A stretch of DNA of 64,000 bases from Microbacterium maritypicum (GCF_041529975.1 NZ_CP168030.1:1488001-1552000), one strand, 5' to 3'; numbered from the stretch's first letter, positions 1-9,330 are shown. Numbers and translations are program-made. Notes: generated from the sequence alone by a model not told the origin.

Positions 1-1
1 G

Positions 2-1450
2 CTCTTCGCCCACCAGGAATGGCTGATCCTCGGCATCGTCGTCGTGGTGGCCGTCTTCGTCAACTACATCTACTTCTCCCGCAAGCGCATCGCGGCGAAG
101 TACCTCACGCCGGGCATCATCTTCCTGATCCTGTTCCAGGTGTTCACCCTGCTCTACACCGGCTACATCGGTTTCACGAACTACGGCACCGGGCACAACG
201 GCACGAAAGACCAGGCCATCTCCTCGCTCCTCGCGTCGGCGCAGGAGCGGGTCGAGGACTCTCCCACCTATCCGGTCACGGTCGTCGAACAGTTCGGCAC
301 CTATGGTCTCCTGGTCACCGACCCGGACTCCGGCGACGCGCTTCTCGGCACGGCCGAGCAGCCGCTCGAAGAGGTGGGCGCGCAGTTCGAGGGCGGACAG
401 GCCGTCGCGGTCGACGGCTGGACGACGCTCCAGCTGGCCACCGTGTTCACGCTCTCCGAAGAGCTCGAGAAGCTGTCGGTTCCCTTCAGCGATGACCCCA
501 ATGACGGCGCCCTGCGGGCTCCGGACGGCCAGAAGGGGTATCTGTACGTCTCGACGCTCGAGTACGACGCGGCCGCCGACACCATCACCGACACCACCAC
601 CGGCACGGTCTACTCCGACACCGGCGAGGGAGCCTTCACCGCCGATGACGGCGAGCAGCTGCTCCCGGGATGGCAGACCACCGTCGGCTTCGACAACTTC
701 GTGCGCGCGGTCACCGACTCCTCGATCCGCGGACCGCTCATCGCCGTGACGCTGTGGACCTTCGCGTTCGCGTTGATCTCGGTCGCCACGACGTTCTTCC
801 TCGGGCTCCTGCTCGCGCTGGTCTTCAACAACACCCGGATGCGGTTCCGCAACGGGTACCGGATCATCCTGATCCTCCCGTACGCGTTCCCTGCGTTCCT
901 GTCGGCGCTCGTCTGGGCCGGCATGATGAACGAGAGCTTCGGCTTCATCAACCAGGTCATCTTCGGCGGAGCGGACATCCCGTGGCTCACGGATCCGACG
1001 CTGGCCAAGGTGTCGGTGCTGCTGGTGAACCTGTGGCTCGGATTCCCCTACATGTTCCTCGTCTGCATGGGCGCCCTTCAGGGCATCCCGGAGGACGTGA
1101 ACGAGGCCGCCGTCATGGACGGCGCGAACCCGTGGCAGGTCTTCCGCCGCATCAAACTGCCGCTGCTGCTCGTCACGGTGGCGCCACTGCTGATCTCGTC
1201 CTTCGCGTTCAACTTCAACAACTTCAACCTGATCTACATGCTCACCAAGGGCGGACCCCGCTTCAGCGACGTGTCGATCCCGGTCGGGCACACCGACATC
1301 CTGATCTCGATGGTCTACAAGGTGGCGTTCACCGGGCAGACCCGCGACTACGGACTGGCTTCGGCATTCACCATCCTGATCTTCATCGTGGTCGCGACGA
1401 TCTCGATCATCAGCTTCCGCAAGACCAAGGCCCTCGAGGAGCTGAACTGA
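2..1450 (+). CDS. malF: MalF-type sugar ABC transporter permease (5' end outside window)
   Basis: Inner-membrane permease of a maltose/oligosaccharide-type ABC importer, partner of the MalG-like protein that follows. The frame is open to the left edge, so the start lies upstream. An internal GTG at position 44 would begin inside a hydrophobic segment and is not the likely start. The protein has N-terminal membrane segments, an extracytoplasmic insert of about 150 residues between the second predicted membrane helix and the transport core (MalF P2-like, rich in Asp and Thr), and then the permease core. The EAA loop reads EDVNEAAVMDGANPWQVF, followed by LPLLL. It ends 2 bases before malG, so the two are co-transcribed. 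The binding protein is presumably upstream, outside the window. Substrate is not determined by the sequence. Confidence 0.9.
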   Translation, partial: LFAHQEWLILGIVVVVAVFVNYIYFSRKRIAAKYLTPGIIFLILFQVFTLLYTGYIGFTNYGTGHNGTKDQAISSLLASAQERVEDSPTYPVTVVEQFGTYGLLVTDPDSGDALLGTAEQPLEEVGAQFEGGQAVAVDGWTTLQLATVFTLSEELEKLSVPFSDDPNDGALRAPDGQKGYLYVSTLEYDAAADTITDTTTGTVYSDTGEGAFTADDGEQLLPGWQTTVGFDNFVRAVTDSSIRGPLIAVTLWTFAFALISVATTFFLGLLLALVFNNTRMRFRNGYRIILILPYAFPAFLSALVWAGMMNESFGFINQVIFGGADIPWLTDPTLAKVSVLLVNLWLGFPYMFLVCMGALQGIPEDVNEAAVMDGANPWQVFRRIKLPLLLVTVAPLLISSFAFNFNNFNLIYMLTKGGPRFSDVSIPVGHTDILISMVYKVAFTGQTRDYGLASAFTILIFIVVATISIISFRKTKALEELN

Positions 1451-1451
1451 C

Positions 1452-2390
1452 ATGAGCACCGCCAGCCCTGCCGCCGCCACCGCCGCCACCACCGCCTCGA
1501 AGACCGATGAGCGCACACCCGGCCCGCGTCGCCGCAGCTTCGGCGCCTGGTTCGCCGATACCGGATGGCGACACCTCGTCGCGATCGTCGTGAGCGCCTT
1601 CGCCCTGTTCCCCCTTCTGTACGTCGTGTCGGCGTCGCTGAATCCGAAGGGGACGCTGACCGGATCGAACCAGCTGTTCTCCGCGATCGGGATCGACAGC
1701 TACGTGCGCATCCTGAGCGACCCGCAGAACCCGTACGGCACGTGGTTCCTCAACACTCTGCTGATCGCCGTCGTGACCGGGGCGGTCACGGTCTTCATCG
1801 GCGCCTGCGCGGCATATGCGTTCTCGCGCATGCGCTTCGCCGGGCGCCGTGTCGGGCTCGTCACGATCGTGGTCGTGCAGATGTTCCCGCAGCTGCTCGC
1901 CGTGGTCGCGATCTTCCTGCTCATGTCGACCCTGGGGGACTGGTTCCCCGCCATCGGGCTGAACACCCACACCGGCCTGATCCTGGTGTACCTCGGGGGA
2001 GCGCTCGGCGTGAACACGTACTTGATGTACGGGTTCTTCAACACGATCCCGAAGGAGATCGACGAGGCCGCCCGCATCGACGGCGCCGGTCACGCGCGCA
2101 TCTTCTTCACCATCATCCTGCGCCTGGTCGCGCCCATCCTCGCCGTCGTCGGACTCCTCTCCTTCATCGGCACGGTCAACGAGTACGTGATCGCGAGCGT
2201 GATGCTCGTCGACGTGGAGCAGCAGACGCTCGTCGTCGGACTCACCAAGCTCGTGGCGAATCCGCGCTACGCGGACTGGTCGGCATTCTCGGCCGGCGCG
2301 GTGATGGCCGCCATCCCGGTGATGATCCTGTTCCTCTTCCTGCAGAAGTACATCGTCGGCGGTCTCACCGCGGGGGCGACGAAGGGCTGA
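1452..2390 (+). CDS. malG: MalG-type sugar ABC transporter permease
   Basis: Second permease of the maltose-type importer, 312 residues. A Thr/Ala-rich cytoplasmic N-terminus of about 35 residues precedes six predicted membrane helices. The EAA loop (IPKEIDEAARIDGAGHARIFF) lies before the last helices, where it contacts the ATPase. The C-terminus QKYIVGGLTAGATKG is typical of MalG. The ATG at 1452 sits 1 base after the malF stop codon, so translation is probably coupled. No ATPase gene follows. Many actinobacterial sugar importers use a shared MsiK-type ATPase encoded elsewhere, which would fit here. Confidence 0.92.
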   Translation: MSTASPAAATAATTASKTDERTPGPRRRSFGAWFADTGWRHLVAIVVSAFALFPLLYVVSASLNPKGTLTGSNQLFSAIGIDSYVRILSDPQNPYGTWFLNTLLIAVVTGAVTVFIGACAAYAFSRMRFAGRRVGLVTIVVVQMFPQLLAVVAIFLLMSTLGDWFPAIGLNTHTGLILVYLGGALGVNTYLMYGFFNTIPKEIDEAARIDGAGHARIFFTIILRLVAPILAVVGLLSFIGTVNEYVIASVMLVDVEQQTLVVGLTKLVANPRYADWSAFSAGAVMAAIPVMILFLFLQKYIVGGLTAGATKG

Positions 2391-2434
2391 CCCTCGGTGG
2401 GGTTCACCCGCGGGGGCCGGCGTCGCCGGTAGCG

Positions 2435-2460
2435 TGCATGGCATGGTAGCTTGTCATGCA
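2435..2460. promoter_or_regulatory. Palindromic operator overlapping a leaderless start of the PadR gene
   Basis: An imperfect 26-base palindrome with outer arms TGCATG (2435-2440) and CATGCA (2455-2460) runs into the ATG at 2460. A -10-like TAGCTT (2447-2452) lies inside it, 7 bases before that ATG. PadR regulators commonly repress their own gene from such dyads. Binding here is inferred. Confidence 0.5.
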
Positions 2461-2792
2461 TGACAGCTGATGTCGGATCGCAGATGCGCAAAGGGGTGGT
2501 CGAGTACTGCGTGCTCGGACTCCTCGCGCGTGAGCCGATGTACGGCTGGCAGCTGGCCGATGCACTCACCGGCGCCGGACTGATCGCCAGCATCGGCACG
2601 CTCTACCCGCTGCTGGGACGGCTGCGGGACAACGGCTGGGTCAGCACGTTCGACCTGCCGTCGGAGAGCGGGCCCGTGCGCAAGTACTACCGGCTCACCG
2701 AGTCGGGTACCGAGCAGCTCGAGCGCTTCCGAGTGCAGTGGACCCCGTTCGCCCGTGTCGTGACGGGCATCGTCGGAGAGGGACGACCATGA
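2460..2792 (+). CDS. PadR-family transcriptional regulator
   Basis: Small winged-helix repressor of about 110 residues. It begins MTADVGSQMRKGVVEYCVLGLL and carries the PadR signature around MYGWQLADAL and GTLYPLLGRLRDNGWV, then RKYYRLTESG in the wing. A TTG at 2451 is in frame, but the ATG at 2460 lies 7 bases after a TAGCTT box, consistent with a leaderless transcript. The stop overlaps the next start (ATGA at 2789-2792), so it is translationally coupled to a HAAS-type membrane protein. PadR plus HAAS/DUF1700 pairs are a common arrangement, usually regulating their own operon. Confidence 0.9.
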   Translation: MTADVGSQMRKGVVEYCVLGLLAREPMYGWQLADALTGAGLIASIGTLYPLLGRLRDNGWVSTFDLPSESGPVRKYYRLTESGTEQLERFRVQWTPFARVVTGIVGEGRP

Positions 2793-3441
2793 CAGAGACG
2801 ACAGCAGACACACTGCGCGAGGAGTATCTCGCCCGGCTCGACGAGGCGATGCGCGGGCTCCCGCACGGCGTCGCGTCGGACATCCGTGGCGGCATCGTCG
2901 AAGAGCTGCAGGGCCTCGACGCCGCGGATACCGCCGCGCGGATCGCTCGGCTCGGTGATCCGGTGGCCATCGCGAGGAGGCGCAGGACGAGGTGCCGGCG
3001 AATCCCGCGATCGTGGTCGCTGCGCCGGTCGCGGCCCCGCCCGCGCCCCGACCGCCGGCGACCTCGACGCGCGGTTTCGCGATCGCTGCCGCGCTGACGC
3101 TGAGCTTCGGCGGTTTCCTCGTCCCGGTGCTCGGCTGGTTCGTCGGCGCGGTACTCGTCAGCATCAGCACCCTCTGGAAGACGTGGGAGAAGGTCGTCGC
3201 GATCATCGTGCCGTTCGTCTTCGGCGCGGTCTCGTTGTTCCTGGTGCAGTTCATGAGCTTCGTGGAGTTCAGCTCGGCCGGCAGCTCGTCCGGCACCGGC
3301 ACCCCTGCCGATGAGGTCGTGAACAACCCGCTGCTGCCCGGCTTCAGTGCCTGGCACGTCCTCCTTCTCCTCGGGTTCCTCCTCATCCCGGCGTCGGGTC
3401 TCTGGCTGCTCTGGCGGCTCCGGGGGCGCGTCGCTCGCTGA
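2789..3441 (+). pseudogene. HAAS/DUF1700-like membrane protein, split by a frameshift
   Basis: Two adjacent reading frames together give one protein. The first (ATG 2789, 4-base overlap with the PadR gene) encodes an N-terminal helical domain of the HAAS type, EEYLARLDEAMRGLP to RLGDPVAIA. It then turns into an Arg-rich frame that looks non-coding. The second frame continues in a sensible way from about 2975 (EAQDEVPANPAIVV) into a Pro/Ala linker and three or four membrane helices, ending at 3441. Adding one G to the AGGAG at about 2975-2979 would restore a single frame reading IAREAQDEVPANP. Either the gene is really disrupted or one base is missing in the sequence. A separate start at GTG 2992 for the membrane part is possible but less likely. 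Confidence 0.65.
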
Positions 3442-3505
3442 GTCACGCCCCGCCACACCGCGTGCATGCTCGGCGTTGCGCCCGGCCAGTATCCCGGTCG
3501 GGCCA

Positions 3506-3511
3506 TACCGT
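3506..3511 (+). promoter_or_regulatory. -10 element of a leaderless promoter
   Basis: TACCGT lies exactly 6 bases before the ATG at 3518, with no ribosome-binding site between. The same geometry recurs at several other genes in this window. Confidence 0.45.
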
Positions 3512-3517
3512 GGAGAC

Positions 3518-3670
3518 ATGGCACGGGTGGCGGGGCGCAATCTGGCGATGAGCTGGTTCGCCGGCATCGTGTGCGCCGGAATCATCGGGGCGCTCGTCTG
3601 GCTGTCCCTCCCGATCCTTCCGACTCTCGCGGAGTTCGCGGGAACCGCGCTCCGCAACGCCCTTCCCTGA
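3518..3670 (+). CDS. Small single-span membrane protein, unknown function
   Basis: A 50-residue protein, MARVAGRNLAMSWFAGIVCA and onward, with one hydrophobic helix at about residues 11-35 and a short amphipathic tail (LAEFAGTALRNALP). It is not recognised. Support for it being real comes from the -10-like TACCGT 6 bases upstream of the ATG and from the coherent membrane segment. It stands alone between the HAAS-type protein and a larger membrane protein. Confidence 0.5.
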   Translation: MARVAGRNLAMSWFAGIVCAGIIGALVWLSLPILPTLAEFAGTALRNALP

Positions 3671-3784
3671 CGGCTCGCGAGGGGACGCCGACGCGTGTAT
3701 CCCGACACGTCGGCACGCCTGCGTCGACGGTCGTCGGCCCGGCGGTACCCTCACAATGCACATATCCGATGAGAGGCGCACCCC

Positions 3785-4828
3785 ATGAGTGACCCCGACG
3801 CTCCCCAGCCCGAGAAGCCGACTGACGTCGACGACGTCGTCGGCAGCGCGAACGCCGGTCTCGACGCCGCCGCCGCGGCGGGTGCGGATGTCCCCGGTTC
3901 CGCCGATGCGCCGGACCACAAACCGGCAGACGCCGTCGACGAGAAGATCGTCGACCCCGATCTCGCCGCGTTCGAAGCCGCGGAGCGCGACCACCCCGGA
4001 ACGTTCGCGTCCCCGCCTCCCGCCGTCACTCCGGCACCCATCGTCGAGTCGCGCGAGACCGCGCGCGACGTCCGGGCGGAGGCCGACGCGGAGACCGAAT
4101 CCTTCTACCCGGAGCCGATCGTGGGCGAGCCCGTGCCGTTCGGGCACGAGCAGTCCGGCCTGGCCGGGGCCGCCTACGCCCAGTACGGTGACGACACCGA
4201 GACACGCATCGTGCCGTCGGAGCCGCTGATCGGTGCGACGGGTGTCGCCGCGGCAGCGCAGCCTCAACCCATCTTCGTGCAGGCTCCCGAGCCGCCCCGT
4301 GACCGCGGCAACCGCGGCACCGCCGGCCTCATCGGCCTACTCGCGACCCTCGTTTTCGCCGTGCTGTACCTCGGCACGGCGCTGGGTCTCGGCGCGATCG
4401 CCGGCGAGGTGAACGGCGAGAACATCGGTGAGGCCGCGCTGGCACCGCTGATGACCTGGGGCTACTGGACGCCGGTCGTCGTCTTCTTCCTCGGCTTCTG
4501 GCTGCTCGGCGCGATCATCAACCGCGGCCGCTGGGGCCTCTGGGTGGTCTTCGGCATCATCGTCGGCGTCATCGCCTATGCGGGCCACATCCTCGGACAG
4601 CTGTTCGAGGCGCCGTTCTGGAAGCTCACGTCGTCTCAGGGCCTCGACCTCGTCGGCGAGCAGCTGCTCGCCCCGCTCGCCATCGCCGCATTCGTGTTCG
4701 CGCGCGAACTGACCATCTGGTTCGGCGCATGGGTGTCGCGCAGCGGCGCTCGCAAGACCGAACTGAACGCCGAGGCGCAGCGCGAGTACGAGCGCACCCT
4801 CGAAGCCGGTCCGACGCTGTCGAGGTAA
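3785..4828 (+). CDS. Uncharacterised membrane protein with long acidic N-terminal region
   Basis: A 347-residue protein of unknown function. Residues 1-175 are predicted disordered, rich in Asp, Ala, Pro and Glu. The C-terminal half has four predicted membrane helices at about 180-204, 224-246, 250-272 and 293-317, followed by a charged tail. The start at 3785 has GAGAGGCG upstream as a weak ribosome-binding site. It is followed immediately by another multi-span protein, suggesting a two-gene unit. No catalytic motif was seen. Its helix pattern is compatible with an envelope or division-associated membrane protein, but nothing in the sequence decides this. Confidence 0.75.
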   Translation: MSDPDAPQPEKPTDVDDVVGSANAGLDAAAAAGADVPGSADAPDHKPADAVDEKIVDPDLAAFEAAERDHPGTFASPPPAVTPAPIVESRETARDVRAEADAETESFYPEPIVGEPVPFGHEQSGLAGAAYAQYGDDTETRIVPSEPLIGATGVAAAAQPQPIFVQAPEPPRDRGNRGTAGLIGLLATLVFAVLYLGTALGLGAIAGEVNGENIGEAALAPLMTWGYWTPVVVFFLGFWLLGAIINRGRWGLWVVFGIIVGVIAYAGHILGQLFEAPFWKLTSSQGLDLVGEQLLAPLAIAAFVFARELTIWFGAWVSRSGARKTELNAEAQREYERTLEAGPTLSR

Positions 4829-4893
4829 TCACGAACTCCACCACGCCGAACCCCCGCGGGCCCGAGTCCGCGGGGGTTTCGGCTGTCCTGGCC

Positions 4894-5331
4894 GTGGTGC
4901 TCGCGACGATCGGCTTCTTCGCGCTCGCGGTGTTCGGCCTGGGGGCCCTGAGTGTGGCCACCGATACCGACATCATCGCGGTGCGAGGGTTGGGGCAGGC
5001 ACCGGGCGCCGTCGGGATGCTGGCGGCGGTCGCGGTCTTCGCGCTCATGCTGTGGTCGACGCTCCGTCGTGGCCATCCCTCCTTCGTGGCGACGATCGCG
5101 ATCGCTCTCCTCGCAGCTCTGGCTCATCTCGCGGCGGTGTGGATCACGGTCGTCCTCGGCTCGTCCGACTTCGTGATCGCGACTGCGGTGGCGGGGGATC
5201 TGGTCCGCGGTGGTGCGAGTGCGGTGCTGGTGGTCGCGGGGCTGATAGCCGGCTGGGGTGGCATCGCCCTCCGTCGCACTCGTGCCGCGCATCCGCGCTG
5301 GCCCTGGGAGCGCGAAGAAGACGAGGAGTGA
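4894..5331 (+). CDS. Uncharacterised four-helix membrane protein (start uncertain)
   Basis: About 145 residues with four predicted membrane helices and a C-terminal Arg/Trp/Glu-rich tail (HPRWPWEREEDEE). It is not recognised. The start is a problem. The frame is open from 4729, and residues encoded just after the preceding stop (TNSTTPNPRGPESAG, about 4834-4878) look like a real N-terminal linker. However, no ATG, GTG or TTG lies between ATG 4729, which would overlap the previous gene by 100 bases, and GTG 4894/4897. I give the GTG at 4894. Initiation upstream at a rarer codon such as ATC 4831, coupled to the previous stop, is possible. Confidence 0.6.
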   Translation: MVLATIGFFALAVFGLGALSVATDTDIIAVRGLGQAPGAVGMLAAVAVFALMLWSTLRRGHPSFVATIAIALLAALAHLAAVWITVVLGSSDFVIATAVAGDLVRGGASAVLVVAGLIAGWGGIALRRTRAAHPRWPWEREEDEE

Positions 5332-5385
5332 CGCGGCCGCCCCGCCGCGATGCGCGAAATCGCGGTCACGACGGGCGGCGCGCCG

Positions 5386-5391
5386 TACGCT
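5386..5391 (+). promoter_or_regulatory. -10 element of a leaderless promoter
   Basis: TACGCT lies exactly 6 bases before the GTG at 5398, with no ribosome-binding site between. Confidence 0.45.
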
Positions 5392-5397
5392 GGTGGG

Positions 5398-6045
5398 GTG
5401 GAGCGCTCATTGGAGACGCAGGTGGACCAGGCCGTCGAGGCCTGGTTGCGCTGGGTGCCGCGCTGGGAGCCGGCGACCCACCGCGGTCGCGTCGCGCCAT
5501 GCCGCCGCTGTCTGGGATCGCCGATCCTCTCGGCGGCGGGAATCGGTGCGAACACCCCGCACGGTGTGCAGCACGGACTCTCGACGCGCATCAAGACCAT
5601 CGTCGACCACGCCGTCGCGGACTACACGGCACGGAATCTCCCCATGCTGCAGCGCGAGCTCGATCAGCAGGCCGCCCGGAACCGCGCCCGCAGCTACCGC
5701 CCTGCCGAAGACCTCGATCCGGAATTCGACGGCCTCCCGCTCGACCCCGAGCCGGTTCCCGGCGCGCCGTTCCTCTTCACCATCGCCGGGCTCGCCGATG
5801 ACTCCGCCGCGGAGCTGCCGGCGTTGCCGCCTCTGACCGAGGAAGCCAAGATCGCCCTCCGGCAGGAGGTCGCCCTCGCCGACGAGTACGCCAATATGGT
5901 CGGGCGGGAGATCTGCGGCATCCTGCTTCGCCACCGGATCTACATCCAGGCGGCCATCTCGCAGCACGTGGAGCCGCAGATCGAGGCACTGCTCGCCGAG
6001 CTGACGGAGTCGCTGGATTCGCCGTTCGACCCCGACCTGCCGTGA
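5398..6045 (+). CDS. Conserved-looking hypothetical cytoplasmic protein
   Basis: A 215-residue soluble protein from GTG 5398 (MERSLETQVDQAVEAWLRWV). An ATG at 5350 is in frame, but the TACGCT box 6 bases before 5398 supports the shorter, leaderless form. Near the N-terminus is a PCRRCLGSP motif with a Cys-x-x-Cys pair that could bind metal or be redox active. The rest is helical and acidic, with a Pro-rich segment around residues 100-150. No signal peptide or membrane segment. Function unknown. It lies just upstream of rpsL but has its own apparent promoter and is separated from the ribosomal operon by the rpsL promoter. Confidence 0.7.
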   Translation: MERSLETQVDQAVEAWLRWVPRWEPATHRGRVAPCRRCLGSPILSAAGIGANTPHGVQHGLSTRIKTIVDHAVADYTARNLPMLQRELDQQAARNRARSYRPAEDLDPEFDGLPLDPEPVPGAPFLFTIAGLADDSAAELPALPPLTEEAKIALRQEVALADEYANMVGREICGILLRHRIYIQAAISQHVEPQIEALLAELTESLDSPFDPDLP

Positions 6046-6088
6046 TGCTCCGAGCGCCGCTCCGCCGTCACACCGGACTTGCGTTCAT

Positions 6089-6117
6089 TTGACCACCACG
6101 TTACGTGGCATTACACT
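6089..6117 (+). promoter_or_regulatory. Promoter of the rpsL-rpsG-fusA operon
   Basis: TTGACC (6089-6094) and TACACT (6112-6117) are separated by 17 bases, a near-ideal housekeeping sigma promoter. It leaves an untranslated leader of about 160 bases before rpsL. Confidence 0.75.
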
Positions 6118-6126
6118 TGACCAGGT

Positions 6127-6150
6127 GTGTGCACGTCTTGACGTGCGCAC
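6127..6150 (+). promoter_or_regulatory. Stem-loop at the start of the rpsL leader
   Basis: Arms GTGTGCACGTC (6127-6137) and GACGTGCGCAC (6140-6150) pair over 11 positions with one wobble, just downstream of the -10 box. It is close to the expected 5' end of the mRNA, so it may stabilise the transcript or serve in ribosomal protein feedback. No T-tract follows. Confidence 0.4.
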
Positions 6151-6283
6151 TGGGCGTCGGCACCATGCCGGTCCGCCCCCACGGCATACCCACCACACCA
6201 AAAGCGCGTCGATTCCGGCGTGCCGGTGGGTCATGATGTGAAACCCATCACGCTGTCACCGTGCAGCACTATGAGGAGAGAAC

Positions 6284-6652
6284 GTGCCAACCATTCAGCA
6301 GTTGGTTCGCAAGGGTCGCTCGCCCAAGGTCACCAAGACCAAGGCGCCGGCGCTCAAGTCGAACCCGCAGCAGGCCGGGGTCTGCACCCGCGTCTACACC
6401 ACCACCCCCAAGAAGCCGAACTCGGCGATGCGCAAGGTCGCTCGTGTGAAGCTCCGCAACGGCACCGAGGTCACCGCGTACATCCCCGGTGAGGGTCACA
6501 ACCTCCAGGAGCACTCGCTGGTGCTCGTCCGTGGCGGTCGTGTCAAGGACCTCCCCGGTGTGCGTTACAAGATCGTCCGTGGCGCCCTGGACACCCAGGC
6601 AGTCAAGAACCGTAAGCAGGCTCGTTCCCGCTACGGCGCGAAGAAGGGTTGA
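6284..6652 (+). CDS. rpsL: 30S ribosomal protein S12
   Basis: Decoding-centre protein of the small subunit, 122 residues. It is recognised from [19 protein letters not shown] and [28 protein letters not shown]. The lysines at the two positions classically changed in streptomycin-resistant strains are both present. It starts at GTG 6284 after GAGGAGAG (6271-6278). First gene of the str operon, followed 5 bases later by rpsG. Confidence 0.98.
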   Translation: MPTIQQLVRKGRSPKVTKTKAPALKSNPQQAGVCTRVYTTTPKKPNSAMRKVARVKLRNGTEVTAYIPGEGHNLQEHSLVLVRGGRVKDLPGVRYKIVRGALDTQAVKNRKQARSRYGAKKG

Positions 6653-6657
6653 GTTAG

Positions 6658-7128
6658 ATGCCTCGTAAGGGACCAGCCCCCAAGCGCCCCGTCGTCAACG
6701 ACCCGGTATACGGCGCACCGATCGTCACCTCGCTGGTGAACAAGATCCTCGTCGACGGCAAGAAGTCGCTGGCCGAGTCGATCGTCTACGGCGCCCTCCG
6801 CGGCGTCGAGGCGAAGAACGGTCAGGACGCCGTCGCCACGCTCAAGAAGGCGCTCGACAACGTGCGCCCGACCCTCGAGGTCCGCAGCCGCCGCGTCGGT
6901 GGCTCGACCTACCAGGTGCCGGTCGAGGTCAAGCCTCACCGCGCCAACACGCTCGCTCTGCGCTGGCTCGTGAGCTACGCGAAGGGCCGTCGTGAGAAGA
7001 CGATGACCGAGCGTCTGCAGAACGAGATCCTCGACGCGTCGAACGGCCTGGGTGCCGCGGTCAAGCGCCGCGAGGACACGCACAAGATGGCCGAGTCGAA
7101 CCGCGCGTTCGCTCACTACCGCTGGTAA
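6658..7128 (+). CDS. rpsG: 30S ribosomal protein S7
   Basis: Primary 16S rRNA-binding protein that nucleates assembly of the 30S head, 156 residues, the usual length. It begins [19 protein letters not shown] and ends in the conserved C-terminal stretch [15 protein letters not shown]. In many bacteria S7 is the feedback repressor of this operon. An 87-base gap separates it from fusA. Confidence 0.98.
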   Translation: MPRKGPAPKRPVVNDPVYGAPIVTSLVNKILVDGKKSLAESIVYGALRGVEAKNGQDAVATLKKALDNVRPTLEVRSRRVGGSTYQVPVEVKPHRANTLALRWLVSYAKGRREKTMTERLQNEILDASNGLGAAVKRREDTHKMAESNRAFAHYRW

Positions 7129-7215
7129 CCAGCTTCGCCCGCCCTTCGGCCACTCGCCGACGGGCGGGCACCCCCTCTTCGCAGTACGACTGCTCCAAAA
7201 GATAAGGACACTCCT

Positions 7216-9330
7216 GTGGCACAAGACGTGCTCACGGACCTGAGCAAGGTCCGCAACATCGGCATCATGGCGCACATCGATGCCGGCAAGACCACGACGA
7301 CCGAGCGCATCCTGTTCTACACGGGCGTCAACCACAAGCTCGGCGAGACGCACGATGGCGCGTCGACCACCGACTGGATGGAGCAGGAGAAGGAGCGCGG
7401 CATCACGATCACGTCTGCCGCCGTGACCTGCTACTGGAACAAGAACCAGATCAACATCATCGACACCCCCGGCCACGTGGACTTCACGGTCGAGGTGGAG
7501 CGTTCGCTCCGTGTCCTCGATGGTGCCGTCGCCGTGTTCGACGGCAAGGAGGGCGTCGAGCCCCAGTCCGAGACGGTCTGGCGTCAGGCCGACAAGTACA
7601 ACGTCCCCCGCATCTGCTTCGTCAACAAGATGGACAAGCTCGGCGCGGACTTCTACTTCACCGTCGACACCATCATCAACCGCCTGGGTGCCAAGCCCCT
7701 CGTGATCCAGCTGCCGATCGGTGCGGAGAGCGACTTCATCGGCGTCGTCGACCTGGTCGAGATGCGTGCGCTGGTGTGGGCCGGAGACTCCAAGGGTGAC
7801 GTCACGATGGGCGCCTCCTACGAGATCCAGGAGATCCCGGAGAACCTCAAGGAGAAGGCGGCGGAGTACCGTCAGCAGCTCCTCGAGACCGTCGCCGAGA
7901 CCGATGACGCGCTGCTCGAGAAGTTCTTCGGTGGCGAGGAGCTCACGGTCGCCGAGATCAAGGGCGCGATCCGCAAGCTGACCGTCGCTTCCGAGATCTA
8001 CCCGGTGCTCTGCGGCTCCGCATTCAAGAACCGCGGCGTCCAGCCGATGCTCGACGCGGTCGTCGACTACCTCCCGAACCCGCTCGACGTGGGCTCGATC
8101 GAGGCACACGACCCGAAGGACTACGACACGATCATCGAGCGTCACCCCGACGCCAATGACCCGTTCGCAGCCCTCGCGTTCAAGGTCGCCGTGCACCCGT
8201 TCTTCGGTCGCCTCACCTACGTGCGCGTCTACTCGGGTCACCTCGAGTCCGGTTCTGCGGTCATCAACTCGACCAAGAACAAGAAGGAGCGCATCGGGAA
8301 GATCTTCCAGATGCACGCCAACAAGGAGATCCCGGTCCCCTCGGTCACCGCGGGTAACATCTACGCGGTCATCGGTCTGAAGGACACCACCACCGGTGAC
8401 ACCCTGACCGACCCGGCAGCTCCGGTCGTCCTCGAGTCGATGACGTTCCCCGAGCCCGTCATCGAGGTCGCGATCGAGCCGAAGACCAAGGCCGACCAGG
8501 AGAAGCTGGGTGTCGCCATCCAGAAGCTCGCTGAGGAGGACCCGACCTTCCGCACGGAGCTCAACCCCGAGACCGGTCAGACGACCATCAAGGGCATGGG
8601 CGAGCTTCACCTCGACATCCTCGTGGACCGCATGAAGCGCGAGTTCAACGTCGAGGCCAACGTCGGCAAGCCGCAGGTCGCGTACCGCGAGACCCTGAAG
8701 AAGGCCGTCGAGAAGCACGACTACACGCACAAGAAGCAGACCGGTGGCTCCGGCCAGTTCGCGAAGATCCAGTTCACCATCGAGCCGATGGACCTGGACT
8801 CCGAGAAGACCTACGAGTTCGTGAACGCCGTCACCGGTGGTCGCATCCCTCGTGAGTACATCGGTTCGATCGACGCCGGTTTCCAGGACGCGATGAACGT
8901 CGGTGTGCTCGCGGGCTACCCGATGGTCGGCGTCAAGGCGACCATCGTCGATGGTGCGGCGCACGACGTCGACTCCTCGGAGATGGCGTTCAAGATCGCG
9001 GGCTCCATGGGCTTCAAGGAGGCCGCTCGCCGTGCCAACCCCGTGCTGCTCGAGCCGCTGATGGCCGTCGAGGTCCGTACTCCTGAGGAGTACATGGGCG
9101 ACGTCATCGGTGACCTGAACTCGCGTCGTGGCCAGATCCAGTCGATGGAAGACGCCGCAGGCGTCAAGGTCGTCCGCGCTCAGGTCCCGCTGTCCGAGAT
9201 GTTCGGCTACATCGGCGACCTGCGCTCGAAGACCTCGGGCCGTGCCGTCTACTCCATGGAGTTCCACAGCTACGCTGAGGTTCCCCGCGCAGTGGCCGAC
9301 GAGATCGTCCAGAAGACCAAGGGCGAGTAA
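7216..9330 (+). CDS. fusA: Elongation factor G
   Basis: GTPase that drives translocation of the ribosome, 704 residues. The P-loop [10 protein letters not shown] is at residues 19-28, followed by switch [11 protein letters not shown] and the NKMD guanine-recognition motif, then domains II-V to the C-terminus. It starts at GTG 7216 after AAGGACA. A large hairpin follows the stop codon before tuf. Confidence 0.98.
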   Translation: MAQDVLTDLSKVRNIGIMAHIDAGKTTTTERILFYTGVNHKLGETHDGASTTDWMEQEKERGITITSAAVTCYWNKNQINIIDTPGHVDFTVEVERSLRVLDGAVAVFDGKEGVEPQSETVWRQADKYNVPRICFVNKMDKLGADFYFTVDTIINRLGAKPLVIQLPIGAESDFIGVVDLVEMRALVWAGDSKGDVTMGASYEIQEIPENLKEKAAEYRQQLLETVAETDDALLEKFFGGEELTVAEIKGAIRKLTVASEIYPVLCGSAFKNRGVQPMLDAVVDYLPNPLDVGSIEAHDPKDYDTIIERHPDANDPFAALAFKVAVHPFFGRLTYVRVYSGHLESGSAVINSTKNKKERIGKIFQMHANKEIPVPSVTAGNIYAVIGLKDTTTGDTLTDPAAPVVLESMTFPEPVIEVAIEPKTKADQEKLGVAIQKLAEEDPTFRTELNPETGQTTIKGMGELHLDILVDRMKREFNVEANVGKPQVAYRETLKKAVEKHDYTHKKQTGGSGQFAKIQFTIEPMDLDSEKTYEFVNAVTGGRIPREYIGSIDAGFQDAMNVGVLAGYPMVGVKATIVDGAAHDVDSSEMAFKIAGSMGFKEAARRANPVLLEPLMAVEVRTPEEYMGDVIGDLNSRRGQIQSMEDAAGVKVVRAQVPLSEMFGYIGDLRSKTSGRAVYSMEFHSYAEVPRAVADEIVQKTKGE

